DNA of 23,572 bases from a virus. A program made the translations under genes and the position numbers. Positions 15,955 through 23,146 of the stretch are shown in pieces. The notes below the pieces were generated by a model. It was not told where the DNA came from and did no database searches. It was given only the letters and a program-made list of their open reading frames with translations. The stretch covers positions 1-23,572 of IMG/VR virus record IMGVR_UViG_3300042398_001708; one strand, given 5' to 3'. Within the stretch, counting starts at the first letter, position 1, and every line of letters begins with the position of its first letter.

Positions 15955-18105
15955 TTAAGGTACTATATAAAGTTGATTACTTGTATTGCATCTCCATACA
16001 GATCCTGTACCTAATCCAGCAGAGGTAATAGGTACATTAGTAAGTACTATACATGGGGTGTACGCTGTATTAGCTGATAGAGCTATTATACTTGCCCCTG
16101 CTATAATAGAAGAGCATGTTGCTGTAGAGCGTATATCATTACAAGCGCCTCCAAGTATACTAGAAGCTCTACCACTCACTCTACCACTAAACCCACCCGC
16201 TATAGTAGAACAATCACCACTAGCTGTATTACAATAGCCACCAGCTACAGTAGAATAAGCACCATTTGCTGTATTACAATGACCACCACCAACGGTACTT
16301 ACAGTAATAGCTGTGTTACGAGTACCACCAGCTATAGTTGAGTTACCACAAGCTGTATTACGTAACCCACCAGCTACAGTTGCGTAACTTTCATAAGCTA
16401 TATTACATTGACCACCACCTATGGTAGCCATTTCTCCACTAGCTGTATTACAACAGCCACCAGCTATAATAGAATAATAACCACTAGCTGTATTATAGTA
16501 ACCGCCGCCTATAGTAGAGTATACACCACTAGCTGTGTTATTGGAACCACCACCTACAAAAGAACCCAGTTCACTAACTCTGCTACTAAATCCACCAGCT
16601 ATAGTAGATCGATTACCACTAGCTATATTACTTTGTCCGCCTCCTATAGTAGATCGATAACCACTTGCTGTATTACAGCGACCACCGCTCACAGTAGCGT
16701 CATCTTCACTAGCTATATTATTTTGTCCGCCTCCTATAGTGGTTCGATAGCTACTAGCTGTATTACAATAACCACCAGCTATAGTAGAGTATATACCACT
16801 AGCTGTATTACTTTGTCCCCCAGCTATAATAGAGGAAGTACCACTAGCTGTATTACTAAATCCACCAGCTATAACAGACCTAGGTCCACTAGCTGTGTTA
16901 TTAGAACCACCTCCTACAGTCGATGATTCAAGGAGATCTAATATTACTACACTAGCTGTATTACAACGACCACCGCCTACAGTAGAGTACATACCACTAG
17001 CTGTATTATAAGAGCCACCACCTATAAAGGAACTACCTCCACTAGCTCTACCGCTAAACCCGCCCGCTATAGTAGATCGATAGCCACTAGCTGTATTACT
17101 ACAACCACCTGCTATAGTAGTTCCATCATTATTAGATATATTACGACAGCCACCACCTATTGTAGAAAAAGAGCTACTAGCTCTACTACTAAATCCACCA
17201 GCTATAGTAGAGTAGTTACCACTAGCTGTATTACTTCTACCACCACCAATACGAGAGCCGATACCACTAGCAGTGTTGTCTAAGCCACCAGCTATATTAG
17301 AGTAGTTACCACTAGCTATGCTATCTTCACCTAAAGCTACTGAAGCTCTACCTGATGCTACTGATGAAAGACCGGTAGTAAACGAGCCTAATCCACTAGC
17401 TCTACCGCTAAACCCGCCTGCTATAGTAGATCGATTACCACTAGCTGTATTATTTAGTCCGCCTCCTATAGTAGAGTGATCACCACTTGCTGTATTACAG
17501 CGACCACCGCTCACAGTAGCATCATCTTCACTAGCTGTATTACAAACACCACCCCCAACAAAGGAACCCGCACCGCTAGCTCTACTACTAAATCCACCAG
17601 CTATAGTAGAGTAGTTACTACTAGCTGTATTAGTTAGTCCGCCTCCTATAGTAGATCGACAACCACTAGCTGTATTACAAATACCACCCCCAACAAAGGA
17701 ACCCACACTGCTAGCTCTACTACTAAATCCACCAGCTATAGTAGAGTAGGTACCACTAGCTGTATTACATTGACCACCACCTATAGTAGATCGACAACCA
17801 CTAGCTGTATTACAAAAACCACCACCAACAGTCGTGGCCGACCCACGGTACTCGCCAGGAAAGCCTAAAACAGATACTCCGCTAGCTGTATTGCAGAAAC
17901 CACCGCCTACAGTAGAGTGTACACCGCTAGCTGTATTATTTTCACCTAAAGCTACTGCAGCTCTACTTGATGCTGTTGATGAAACACCAATTACGTTAGA
18001 AAAAACTCCCGTATTGACCTGCGACTCGCCAATAGTGATACTACCTGTCGAGCTTAATATACCAGCTATTGTCTGGCTTCCTGTATCTGTTATATGTTTT
18101 GGCAT
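15955..18105 (-). CDS. Hep_Hag/YadA-head-like repeat fibre, 716 residues
   Basis: Predicted trimeric β-roll fibre. Almost the whole protein is 15-residue repeats of the form NTASGxxSTIGGGxx, with FSSRAS/FSGRAS variants, resembling trimeric autotransporter head (Hep_Hag) repeats found in adhesins and phage fibres. The N-terminus MPKHITDTGSQTIAGILSSTG looks like a short attachment segment. The C-terminus (SIIALSANTAYTPCIVL, ending GSVWRCNTSNQLYIVP) looks like a cap. No S74 intramolecular chaperone motif is seen. Cys is unusually frequent, typically just before the repeat Asn (FCN, QCN, RCN). It starts 9 bases after the larger fibre gene on the same strand, so they are probably co-transcribed. 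A host-recognition fibre is the likely role. Confidence 0.88.
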   Translation of the reverse strand: MPKHITDTGSQTIAGILSSTGSITIGESQVNTGVFSNVIGVSSTASSRAAVALGENNTASGVHSTVGGGFCNTASGVSVLGFPGEYRGSATTVGGGFCNTASGCRSTIGGGQCNTASGTYSTIAGGFSSRASSVGSFVGGGICNTASGCRSTIGGGLTNTASSNYSTIAGGFSSRASGAGSFVGGGVCNTASEDDATVSGGRCNTASGDHSTIGGGLNNTASGNRSTIAGGFSGRASGLGSFTTGLSSVASGRASVALGEDSIASGNYSNIAGGLDNTASGIGSRIGGGRSNTASGNYSTIAGGFSSRASSSFSTIGGGCRNISNNDGTTIAGGCSNTASGYRSTIAGGFSGRASGGSSFIGGGSYNTASGMYSTVGGGRCNTASVVILDLLESSTVGGGSNNTASGPRSVIAGGFSNTASGTSSIIAGGQSNTASGIYSTIAGGYCNTASSYRTTIGGGQNNIASEDDATVSGGRCNTASGYRSTIGGGQSNIASGNRSTIAGGFSSRVSELGSFVGGGSNNTASGVYSTIGGGYYNTASGYYSIIAGGCCNTASGEMATIGGGQCNIAYESYATVAGGLRNTACGNSTIAGGTRNTAITVSTVGGGHCNTANGAYSTVAGGYCNTASGDCSTIAGGFSGRVSGRASSILGGACNDIRSTATCSSIIAGASIIALSANTAYTPCIVLTNVPITSAGLGTGSVWRCNTSNQLYIVP
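16120..17960 (-). repeat. Array of 45-base repeats in the smaller fibre gene
   Basis: Degenerate 45-base units encoding 15-residue Hep_Hag-like repeats. On the plus strand recurrent blocks read CCACTAGCTGTATTAC and CCACCAGCTATAGTAGA. The period is a multiple of three, so unit gain or loss keeps the frame and also keeps antisense frames open. Confidence 0.93.
17330..17415 (-). repeat. 86-base direct repeat, copy 1 (smaller fibre)
   Basis: Identical by reading to 18515-18600 in the larger fibre gene. It encodes the GLGSFTTGLSSVASGRAS region. Such identity between otherwise diverged repeats points to recent recombination or gene conversion. Confidence 0.9.
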
Positions 18106-18114
18106 AAGTTTATA

Positions 18115-21100
18115 TTAAATTAAAGTTGTTGTAAGGGCTCCTAAATCTGTAACACGTATTCTCCATTTTGTACCATTTGGCGATTTAAGGATAATCCCGT
18201 TACTGCTATTAGTTACATCAATATCACCTGCTGCACTAACTGTCCCTTGTAGCGTCAAGCCTGATGTTTGTCCGATATTAAGCTGAGAAATTGTAGCTGT
18301 AAGTGCTGTAAGTGTCGAAGATGATAGATTTTGCGCTATGGTGTTTCTACCTATATAGACATCGCCTTGTGAGCTTAAGTTATTTACATATGTAAAGTTA
18401 GAGCTTAATGCAGTAATATTAGACCCTATGATAAATGCATTTGACCTCGTATTAGTATCATTACCAATACCGCCCGCTATAGTAGAATAATCGCCATTTA
18501 CTATGTTACCTTCTCCTAAAGCTACTGAAGCTCTACCTGATGCTACTGATGAAAGACCGGTAGTAAACGAGCCTAATCCACTAGCTCTACCGCTAAACCC
18601 ACCACCTATAGTAGATTGATAACCACTAGCTGTGTTATTGTAACCACCACCTACAGTAGAGGAACCACCACTAGCTGTGTTATTGTAACCGCTACCTATA
18701 AAAGAATAAGGTCCACTAGCTCTACCGCTAAACCCGCCTGCTATAGTAGAAAAATTACCACTAGCTGTGTTATCGAAACCGCTACCTATAGTAGATCCAA
18801 AGCCACTAGCTTTATTAATTTGTCCGCCTCCTATAGTAGATCGATAACCACTAGCTATATTACAGCGACCACCGCTCACAGTAGCAGCATCTTCACTAGC
18901 TATATTATTTTGTCCGCCTCCAACAAAGGAACAAACACCACTAGCTCTACTACTAAAGCCACCCGCTATAGTTGAATAGGTAGCATTAGCTATATTGCAT
19001 TGACCACCGCCTATAAAAGAACCAGCTCCACTAGCTGTATTACAGCCGCCACCAACCATAGCAGATCGATAACCACTTGCTGTATTAACTGCGCCACCAC
19101 CTATAATAGACAAATTACCACTAGCTGCATTCATCGTACCACCACCTATAGTAGAGTAATTACCGCTAGCCCTACTACTAAAGCCACCGCCAATAGTACT
19201 AAAATCATTATTAATACAATTGCTTTTACCACCTGCTATGATAGAACTTTCACCATTAACTGTATTTTGAAATCCTCCTGCTACTGTTGAGTATATTCCA
19301 GAAGCCGTACTGCTAAACCCACCGGCTATTGTCGTAAATGAATTATTCGCGCGATTTTCACGACCACCGCCTATATAACTACCGTTACAAAGTGCTAAGT
19401 TTTCTGCACCACCACCAACAGTTGAAACATAACCACACGCGCGGTTACCACTGCCACCTCCTATTGTAGCAAAAATATGATTTGCTACGTTATTATAACC
19501 ACCTCCGATAAACGAATGCTCACTATCACCGTAAATGCAGTTATCAGTACCACCTACTATTGCACCATATAAGCTTTCGACTGTGTTTAATGTACCCGAA
19601 CCAATAAACGTACCTTCGCCAAGCGCATCATTACATGTTCCATTCACAACGGTGGAATAATCGGCTGTTGCTCTGTTACTTAGACCGTTTACTATAGCCG
19701 AGTAACTGCCACTTGCTATATTACTATTACCGCCTACCGCAGCACTATAAATACCGGTAGCAAAATTACTAATACCATTAACAACTGTAGAATAATCACC
19801 GCAAGCAATATTGTAATATCCCTGTGCAATCATTGATGTAATACCTGTAGCAGTGTTATCATACCCACCACCTATGAAAGATTGATTAAGAGCGGTATTA
19901 CTTGTACCTGTTACTACACCTGCTGTTCCGTTAGCACAGTTTTGTGTACCACCACCTACAAATGAGTAATTACCAAACGCGCTGTTAGCAAACCCAGTTG
20001 TTACACCAGAGCAGTTACCCGTTGCGTAGTTATTTTCACCGCCAAGAACGCTTGCTTGGTTGCCAGTTACACGGTGATTTTTGCCTATAGCTATAGCTGG
20101 CTGGCAGCCGTTTTGCCAAACAATACCTGCAATATACGTACCATCGTTAAACACGCTTAATTGAGCCGTGGAAGTTGCTACCGTGTTAGTAACGAAAAGC
20201 GATCCACGAGCACTAATGCTACCTGTTGTAGTTATATCGCGCGTTGCATAAAGAGCTTCAACGTGTGTTGTGTTTGCTGATACAGATCTAATATTTGTTC
20301 CAATTATAAATGAATTATTGTGTGTAGCGCAGTTCGAACAACCACCGAGAATGCCTGTAAAGTTGCCAGATGCTGTATTGCGAAATCCGCTACTTATTGT
20401 CGAATAGCAGCCAGATGCTGTATTGCAAAACCCACTACCTATACTAGCACGGCAACCAGATGCTATATTACGGCTACCTCCACCTACGACAGAATCTCCC
20501 CCACTTGCACAATTGCAGTGACCGCCACCTACTGTAGAACATACACCATTAGCTGTATTGCGATCTCCACCACCTATAGTAGAATTACAACCACCTGCAA
20601 TATTTAAAACACCGCCGCCAACAGTTGTATGATAGCTACTAGCTGTATTACTACAACCACCTGCTATAGTTGAAAAAGAACAACAACTTACATTGTTACA
20701 ACCACCACCTATAAAGGTGCAGTTACCTACACTTCGGTTATTTTGACCTCCTACCACAGTGCTTGCATTACCTGCTGCTGTATTGCAAATACCCCCAACA
20801 GCGGTCGTACCGCCTCCACTAGCCACATTACACGCGCCTCCTAGTATACTTGAACTAAACCCACTAGCCTGCCCGCTAAACCCCCCAGCTACAGTGGAGT
20901 TTTGGCCAGAAGCGTTATTTTCTCTACCACCACCTACTACACTTGACGAGCTTGCTCTATTACAGTAACCACCAGCAATTGTTGCAAAGCATCCATTATT
21001 AATAATATTTTCAGCGCCACCGCCTATAACAGCATTACCGATAGGTAAATCTCCGCATATTTTATTACCCGCACCACCAACAATAGAGCTACAATTTACA

Positions 21101-21447
21101 TTAACATCATTTTGACACCCTCCACCTATAAAAGAACAACTACCACAAACTGTATTACAGCGACCACCGGCTATTGATGAGTCTATACCTGTGTTAGTAT
21201 GTCGTATACCAGCGATTAAATTACCACTAATTGTCTGTGATGTTGTAAAGAAGTTATCTTGCGTCTTTAGCGCAAAACGTCCACTTGTTGCCGCGAACTC
21301 TGAATCAGCAAATAACGCTCCAGTTAGATAATTTACAAAAGAACTTAATGTTCCTTTTCTTGTTTCTGTATTTTGAACTAAAGGAAATTCTTCAGAACCC
21401 GTGTATGGTAATCTATTAGGTGGTAGTTCGGAAATTTTAATACCCAT
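18115..21447 (-). CDS. Large Hep_Hag/YadA-head-like repeat tail fibre, 1110 residues
   Basis: The N-terminus MGIKISELPPNRLPYTGSEE and following PLVQNTETRKGTLSSF form a phage-fibre attachment motif. Residues about 80-370 and 460-985 are 15-residue GGG/NTASG repeats. Between them (about 370-460) is a non-repeat module with FIIGTNIRSVSAN and a β-domain (SVFNDGTYIAGIVWQNG). A second related module (FIIGSNITALSSNFTYVNNL) precedes the C-terminal cap, which ends SPNGTKWRIRVTDLGALTTT. The protein thus looks like two fused repeat-plus-cap units. Cys is frequent. It probably forms a long trimeric fibre for host attachment. A late octamer CATAAATA lies exactly 5 bases before the ATG. No S74 chaperone domain is seen. 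Confidence 0.9.
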   Translation of the reverse strand: MGIKISELPPNRLPYTGSEEFPLVQNTETRKGTLSSFVNYLTGALFADSEFAATSGRFALKTQDNFFTTSQTISGNLIAGIRHTNTGIDSSIAGGRCNTVCGSCSFIGGGCQNDVNVNCSSIVGGAGNKICGDLPIGNAVIGGGAENIINNGCFATIAGGYCNRASSSSVVGGGRENNASGQNSTVAGGFSGQASGFSSSILGGACNVASGGGTTAVGGICNTAAGNASTVVGGQNNRSVGNCTFIGGGCNNVSCCSFSTIAGGCSNTASSYHTTVGGGVLNIAGGCNSTIGGGDRNTANGVCSTVGGGHCNCASGGDSVVGGGSRNIASGCRASIGSGFCNTASGCYSTISSGFRNTASGNFTGILGGCSNCATHNNSFIIGTNIRSVSANTTHVEALYATRDITTTGSISARGSLFVTNTVATSTAQLSVFNDGTYIAGIVWQNGCQPAIAIGKNHRVTGNQASVLGGENNYATGNCSGVTTGFANSAFGNYSFVGGGTQNCANGTAGVVTGTSNTALNQSFIGGGYDNTATGITSMIAQGYYNIACGDYSTVVNGISNFATGIYSAAVGGNSNIASGSYSAIVNGLSNRATADYSTVVNGTCNDALGEGTFIGSGTLNTVESLYGAIVGGTDNCIYGDSEHSFIGGGYNNVANHIFATIGGGSGNRACGYVSTVGGGAENLALCNGSYIGGGRENRANNSFTTIAGGFSSTASGIYSTVAGGFQNTVNGESSIIAGGKSNCINNDFSTIGGGFSSRASGNYSTIGGGTMNAASGNLSIIGGGAVNTASGYRSAMVGGGCNTASGAGSFIGGGQCNIANATYSTIAGGFSSRASGVCSFVGGGQNNIASEDAATVSGGRCNIASGYRSTIGGGQINKASGFGSTIGSGFDNTASGNFSTIAGGFSGRASGPYSFIGSGYNNTASGGSSTVGGGYNNTASGYQSTIGGGFSGRASGLGSFTTGLSSVASGRASVALGEGNIVNGDYSTIAGGIGNDTNTRSNAFIIGSNITALSSNFTYVNNLSSQGDVYIGRNTIAQNLSSSTLTALTATISQLNIGQTSGLTLQGTVSAAGDIDVTNSSNGIILKSPNGTKWRIRVTDLGALTTTLI
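18465..21210 (-). repeat. Arrays of 45-base repeats in the larger fibre gene
   Basis: Two arrays, about 18465-20065 and 20330-21210, separated by a non-repeat module. The units encode the same 15-residue motif as the neighbouring gene. Those in the 3' half of the gene (lower coordinates) are most similar to the smaller fibre; those nearer the 5' end are more diverged. Confidence 0.9.
18515..18600 (-). repeat. 86-base direct repeat, copy 2 (larger fibre)
   Basis: Matches 17330-17415 base for base as read, starting CCTAAAGCTACTGAAGCTC on the plus strand and ending CCGCTAAACCC. Confidence 0.9.
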
Positions 21448-21452
21448 GTGAT

Positions 21453-21460
21453 TATTTATG
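21453..21460 (-). promoter_or_regulatory. Late promoter octamer for the large fibre gene
   Basis: CATAAATA on the minus strand, spacer ATCAC, then ATG at 21447. It would drive both fibre genes and possibly the glycosyltransferase and sulfotransferase, since no terminator is seen between them. Confidence 0.75.
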
Positions 21461-21478
21461 GATTTAGATAGGTTTTCT

Positions 21479-21484
21479 TATAAT
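21479..21484 (+). promoter_or_regulatory. Possible host-type -10 box for the nuclease gene
   Basis: TATAAT ends 9 bases before the preferred ATG at 21494, so the start point would fall about 3 bases before the codon. No good -35 box is visible at 17-18 bases. Weak call in an AT-rich region. Confidence 0.25.
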
Positions 21485-21493
21485 ATAAATTTA

Positions 21494-22195
21494 ATGATTA
21501 CCTTTGATCAAGACTCTCATACTTATACTAACTCTTCAACACAGGAAAAATATATTTCGGTAACTACTTTACTTGGTAAATACAAGCAACCGTTTGATAA
21601 GGAAAAGCATTCTCTACGTGTTGCAAAACGCGAAGGTATTTCGCAAGAGCTAGTACTAGAAATGTGGGATAAAGAAAATAAAAGATCGACAGACCGCGGA
21701 ACAAAAATACACAAGTTGATGGAAAATTATATTGACTTTGGTGAAAGGAAAGACGATTACAACTGGCTCTATAAATCATACGATAAAGCTGTTACACATA
21801 CAATAAGTAAGTTTAATAAGGTGTACAGTGAAAATTTGCTATATACACATAAATATAAGATCGCTGGAACAGCTGATTTAATTTACGATCACGGAGACTA
21901 CTTTACAATAGGTGACTTTAAAACAAATAAAAAATTTAACTATACGAGTGATTTTAATGAATACTTCAAAACACCAATAGACCATCTACCATATTGCGAA
22001 TTTAATAACTACGCACTGCAGATGTCATTATATGCGTATATGTATGAAGAGCTAACAGGTAAGAAATGTAAAAAAATCGTTGTTTTCTATTTGAATGAGG
22101 ACAAATGGCAATCAATTCACTGCAACTATCTTAAAAGCGACATACAAAAAATACTAACGCATTATTATGCAGATAATCTCATAATTTTAAATTAA
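21494..22195 (+). CDS. PD-(D/E)XK superfamily nuclease (phage exonuclease-like)
   Basis: A 233-residue predicted DNA nuclease. From the start at 21494 (MITFDQDSHTYTNSSTQEKY) the order is: the SVTTLLGKYKQPFD opening typical of these phage nucleases; RGTKIHKLMENYI (His73, Glu77); Glu113 before a strand; GTADLI (Asp128); IGDFKTNK (Asp141-x-Lys143, the D-x-K core); and a helix with ALQMSLYAYMYEE (Gln176). This is the RecB/Cas4/λ-exonuclease type of arrangement. A longer in-frame start at 21458 lies in the divergent fibre promoter and adds residues that do not look conserved, so I prefer 21494. Likely roles are recombination, DNA end processing or host DNA breakdown. It is divergent from the fibre gene. 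Confidence 0.88.
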   Translation: MITFDQDSHTYTNSSTQEKYISVTTLLGKYKQPFDKEKHSLRVAKREGISQELVLEMWDKENKRSTDRGTKIHKLMENYIDFGERKDDYNWLYKSYDKAVTHTISKFNKVYSENLLYTHKYKIAGTADLIYDHGDYFTIGDFKTNKKFNYTSDFNEYFKTPIDHLPYCEFNNYALQMSLYAYMYEELTGKKCKKIVVFYLNEDKWQSIHCNYLKSDIQKILTHYYADNLIILN

Positions 22196-22214
22196 TATAG
22201 CTTAAATAAAAACA

Positions 22215-22430
22215 ATGAAAAAGGAGACTCTTATTAAAAAATTTAACGCGCAGATTGACAAAATCCAGGATTGTATCGATGAAATTTCGACATTACTTGA
22301 AATAGAAAATGATGATGATGAACTTTCAGAAATGTCTGTAACGTTTAGGGAGCAGCTAGAAACGTGTCTAAGTGACAATGAAGAGTGTAATGCTAACGAT
22401 ATTGTCGAATATATTCGCGAGAATCTATAA
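22215..22430 (+). CDS. Small acidic helical protein, 71 residues, unknown
   Basis: Not recognised. MKKETLIKKFNAQIDKIQDC is followed by heptad-like helix and an acidic run (ENDDDELSE), then a second helix ending IVEYIRENL. It is probably a small helical or coiled-coil protein. A degenerate octamer CTTAAATA lies 6 bases before the ATG, so a weak late promoter is possible. Its stop TAA lies inside the late promoter octamer of the next gene. Confidence 0.7.
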   Translation: MKKETLIKKFNAQIDKIQDCIDEISTLLEIENDDDELSEMSVTFREQLETCLSDNEECNANDIVEYIRENL

Positions 22431-22433
22431 ATA
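22426..22433 (+). promoter_or_regulatory. Late promoter octamer for the DUF5661 gene
   Basis: TATAAATA, spacer TATGA, then ATG at 22439. An out-of-frame ATG at 22435 falls inside the spacer; the 5-base rule selects 22439. Confidence 0.75.
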
Positions 22434-22438
22434 TATGA

Positions 22439-22804
22439 ATGAAGGCATTTAAGTCATTCTTCAAAGAGGTTAATCCTGAAATCGATTACGACCCTGAAGA
22501 GCTAAAAAAGGGTATTGAAGTAGAACTAGAGCACACAAATTATAAAGCTATTGCTACTATAATAGCTAAACATCATTTAGCTGAAGACCCTGAATATTAT
22601 ATAAAGCTCGCAAATTGTGTAGAATCTAAGCCTAAGAGTGAAGATGCTGAAGATATTCATAAACCAGTGAGACCTGGTATTCTAAAAAGACAAGTATCTG
22701 GTAAAATGACTTGTACTAAAGCAAAATCTTTAAAATCAAAGCAAAAAAACAAAGGTAATAATACCGCTAAAGCTGCTCAACGATACCTTAATTATCACTG
22801 TTGA
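22439..22804 (+). CDS. DUF5661-like phage protein with capsid-targeting-like N-terminus
   Basis: A 121-residue protein. The core DPEELKKGIEVELEHTN, then AIATIIAKHHLAEDPEYYIKL, matches the DUF5661 pattern ('eel..GieVE.EHT...e.A..IA.dHLaE.p.YY..L'), a family common in phage genomes with unknown function. It is preceded by MKAFKSFFKE, similar to the start of the protein at 5806 and to T4 capsid-targeting leaders. The C-terminal third is strongly basic (KRQVSGKMTCTKAKSLKSKQ), which would suit DNA binding or packaging inside the head. A late octamer lies 5 bases before the ATG. A structural or internal head protein is inference; the family assignment is firmer. Confidence 0.82.
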   Translation: MKAFKSFFKEVNPEIDYDPEELKKGIEVELEHTNYKAIATIIAKHHLAEDPEYYIKLANCVESKPKSEDAEDIHKPVRPGILKRQVSGKMTCTKAKSLKSKQKNKGNNTAKAAQRYLNYHC

Positions 22805-22810
22805 TTTTTT

Positions 22811-23146
22811 ATGAGTGCATTTTATACTAAAGATAGTATGAGTGGTGAATTCCTTTCAATAAATGAATTGCATCCTATGGATGTGTTTACTATCGGCGAT
22901 GAAAAATTTCTTATAGTAAAGAATACGTGCAATACTGCAGCAAGTTATAAAGGCGAGTTTTACGATATAACAGGCTCAGGTATATTATCTTTTTACAATA
23001 ATGACGGGCAGCAATGCTCTATTGTTTGCTTGACTGATTTATCTATGGTGCCCCCAGCTTCCCTTAAAAAATATAAAATAGTTTTAGCTGGAAAATTTAC
23101 AGGTTTCAAATATAATAAGATTGAAACCGAACAAATAGATGAGTAA
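22811..23146 (+). CDS. Small hypothetical protein, 111 residues
   Basis: Not recognised. It begins MSAFYTKDSMSGEFLSINEL and is predicted mostly β, with strands around MDVFTIGDEKFLIVKN, ILSFYNNDGQQCSIVCL and KYKIVLAGKF. It follows the DUF5661 gene by six bases and overlaps the next gene by eight, so it is part of one transcript. Neither a Shine-Dalgarno nor a late octamer is seen before the ATG. Confidence 0.72.
   Translation: MSAFYTKDSMSGEFLSINELHPMDVFTIGDEKFLIVKNTCNTAASYKGEFYDITGSGILSFYNNDGQQCSIVCLTDLSMVPPASLKKYKIVLAGKFTGFKYNKIETEQIDE

Noticed and set aside
15986-20968. Several plus-strand open frames of 69-172 codons across the fibre genes, rich in Thr, Ser, Ile and Cys or in Pro and Ala
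   Set aside because: The 45-base repeat is a multiple of three, so antisense frames stay open automatically. They have no promoter or ribosome site, and their sequence is the mirror of the repeats.
15955-21447. Possible CRISPR array or diversity-generating retroelement target
   Set aside because: Repeats are coding, in frame, diverged and without unique spacers. No reverse transcriptase or template repeat is seen in the window.
21458-21493. Upstream start of the nuclease at 21458
   Set aside because: It lies within the divergent late promoter, and the added residues precede the conserved MITFDQDSHTY opening.
21523-21779. Minus-strand frames opposite the nuclease gene
   Set aside because: The plus-strand frame carries complete PD-(D/E)XK motifs; these are shadows.
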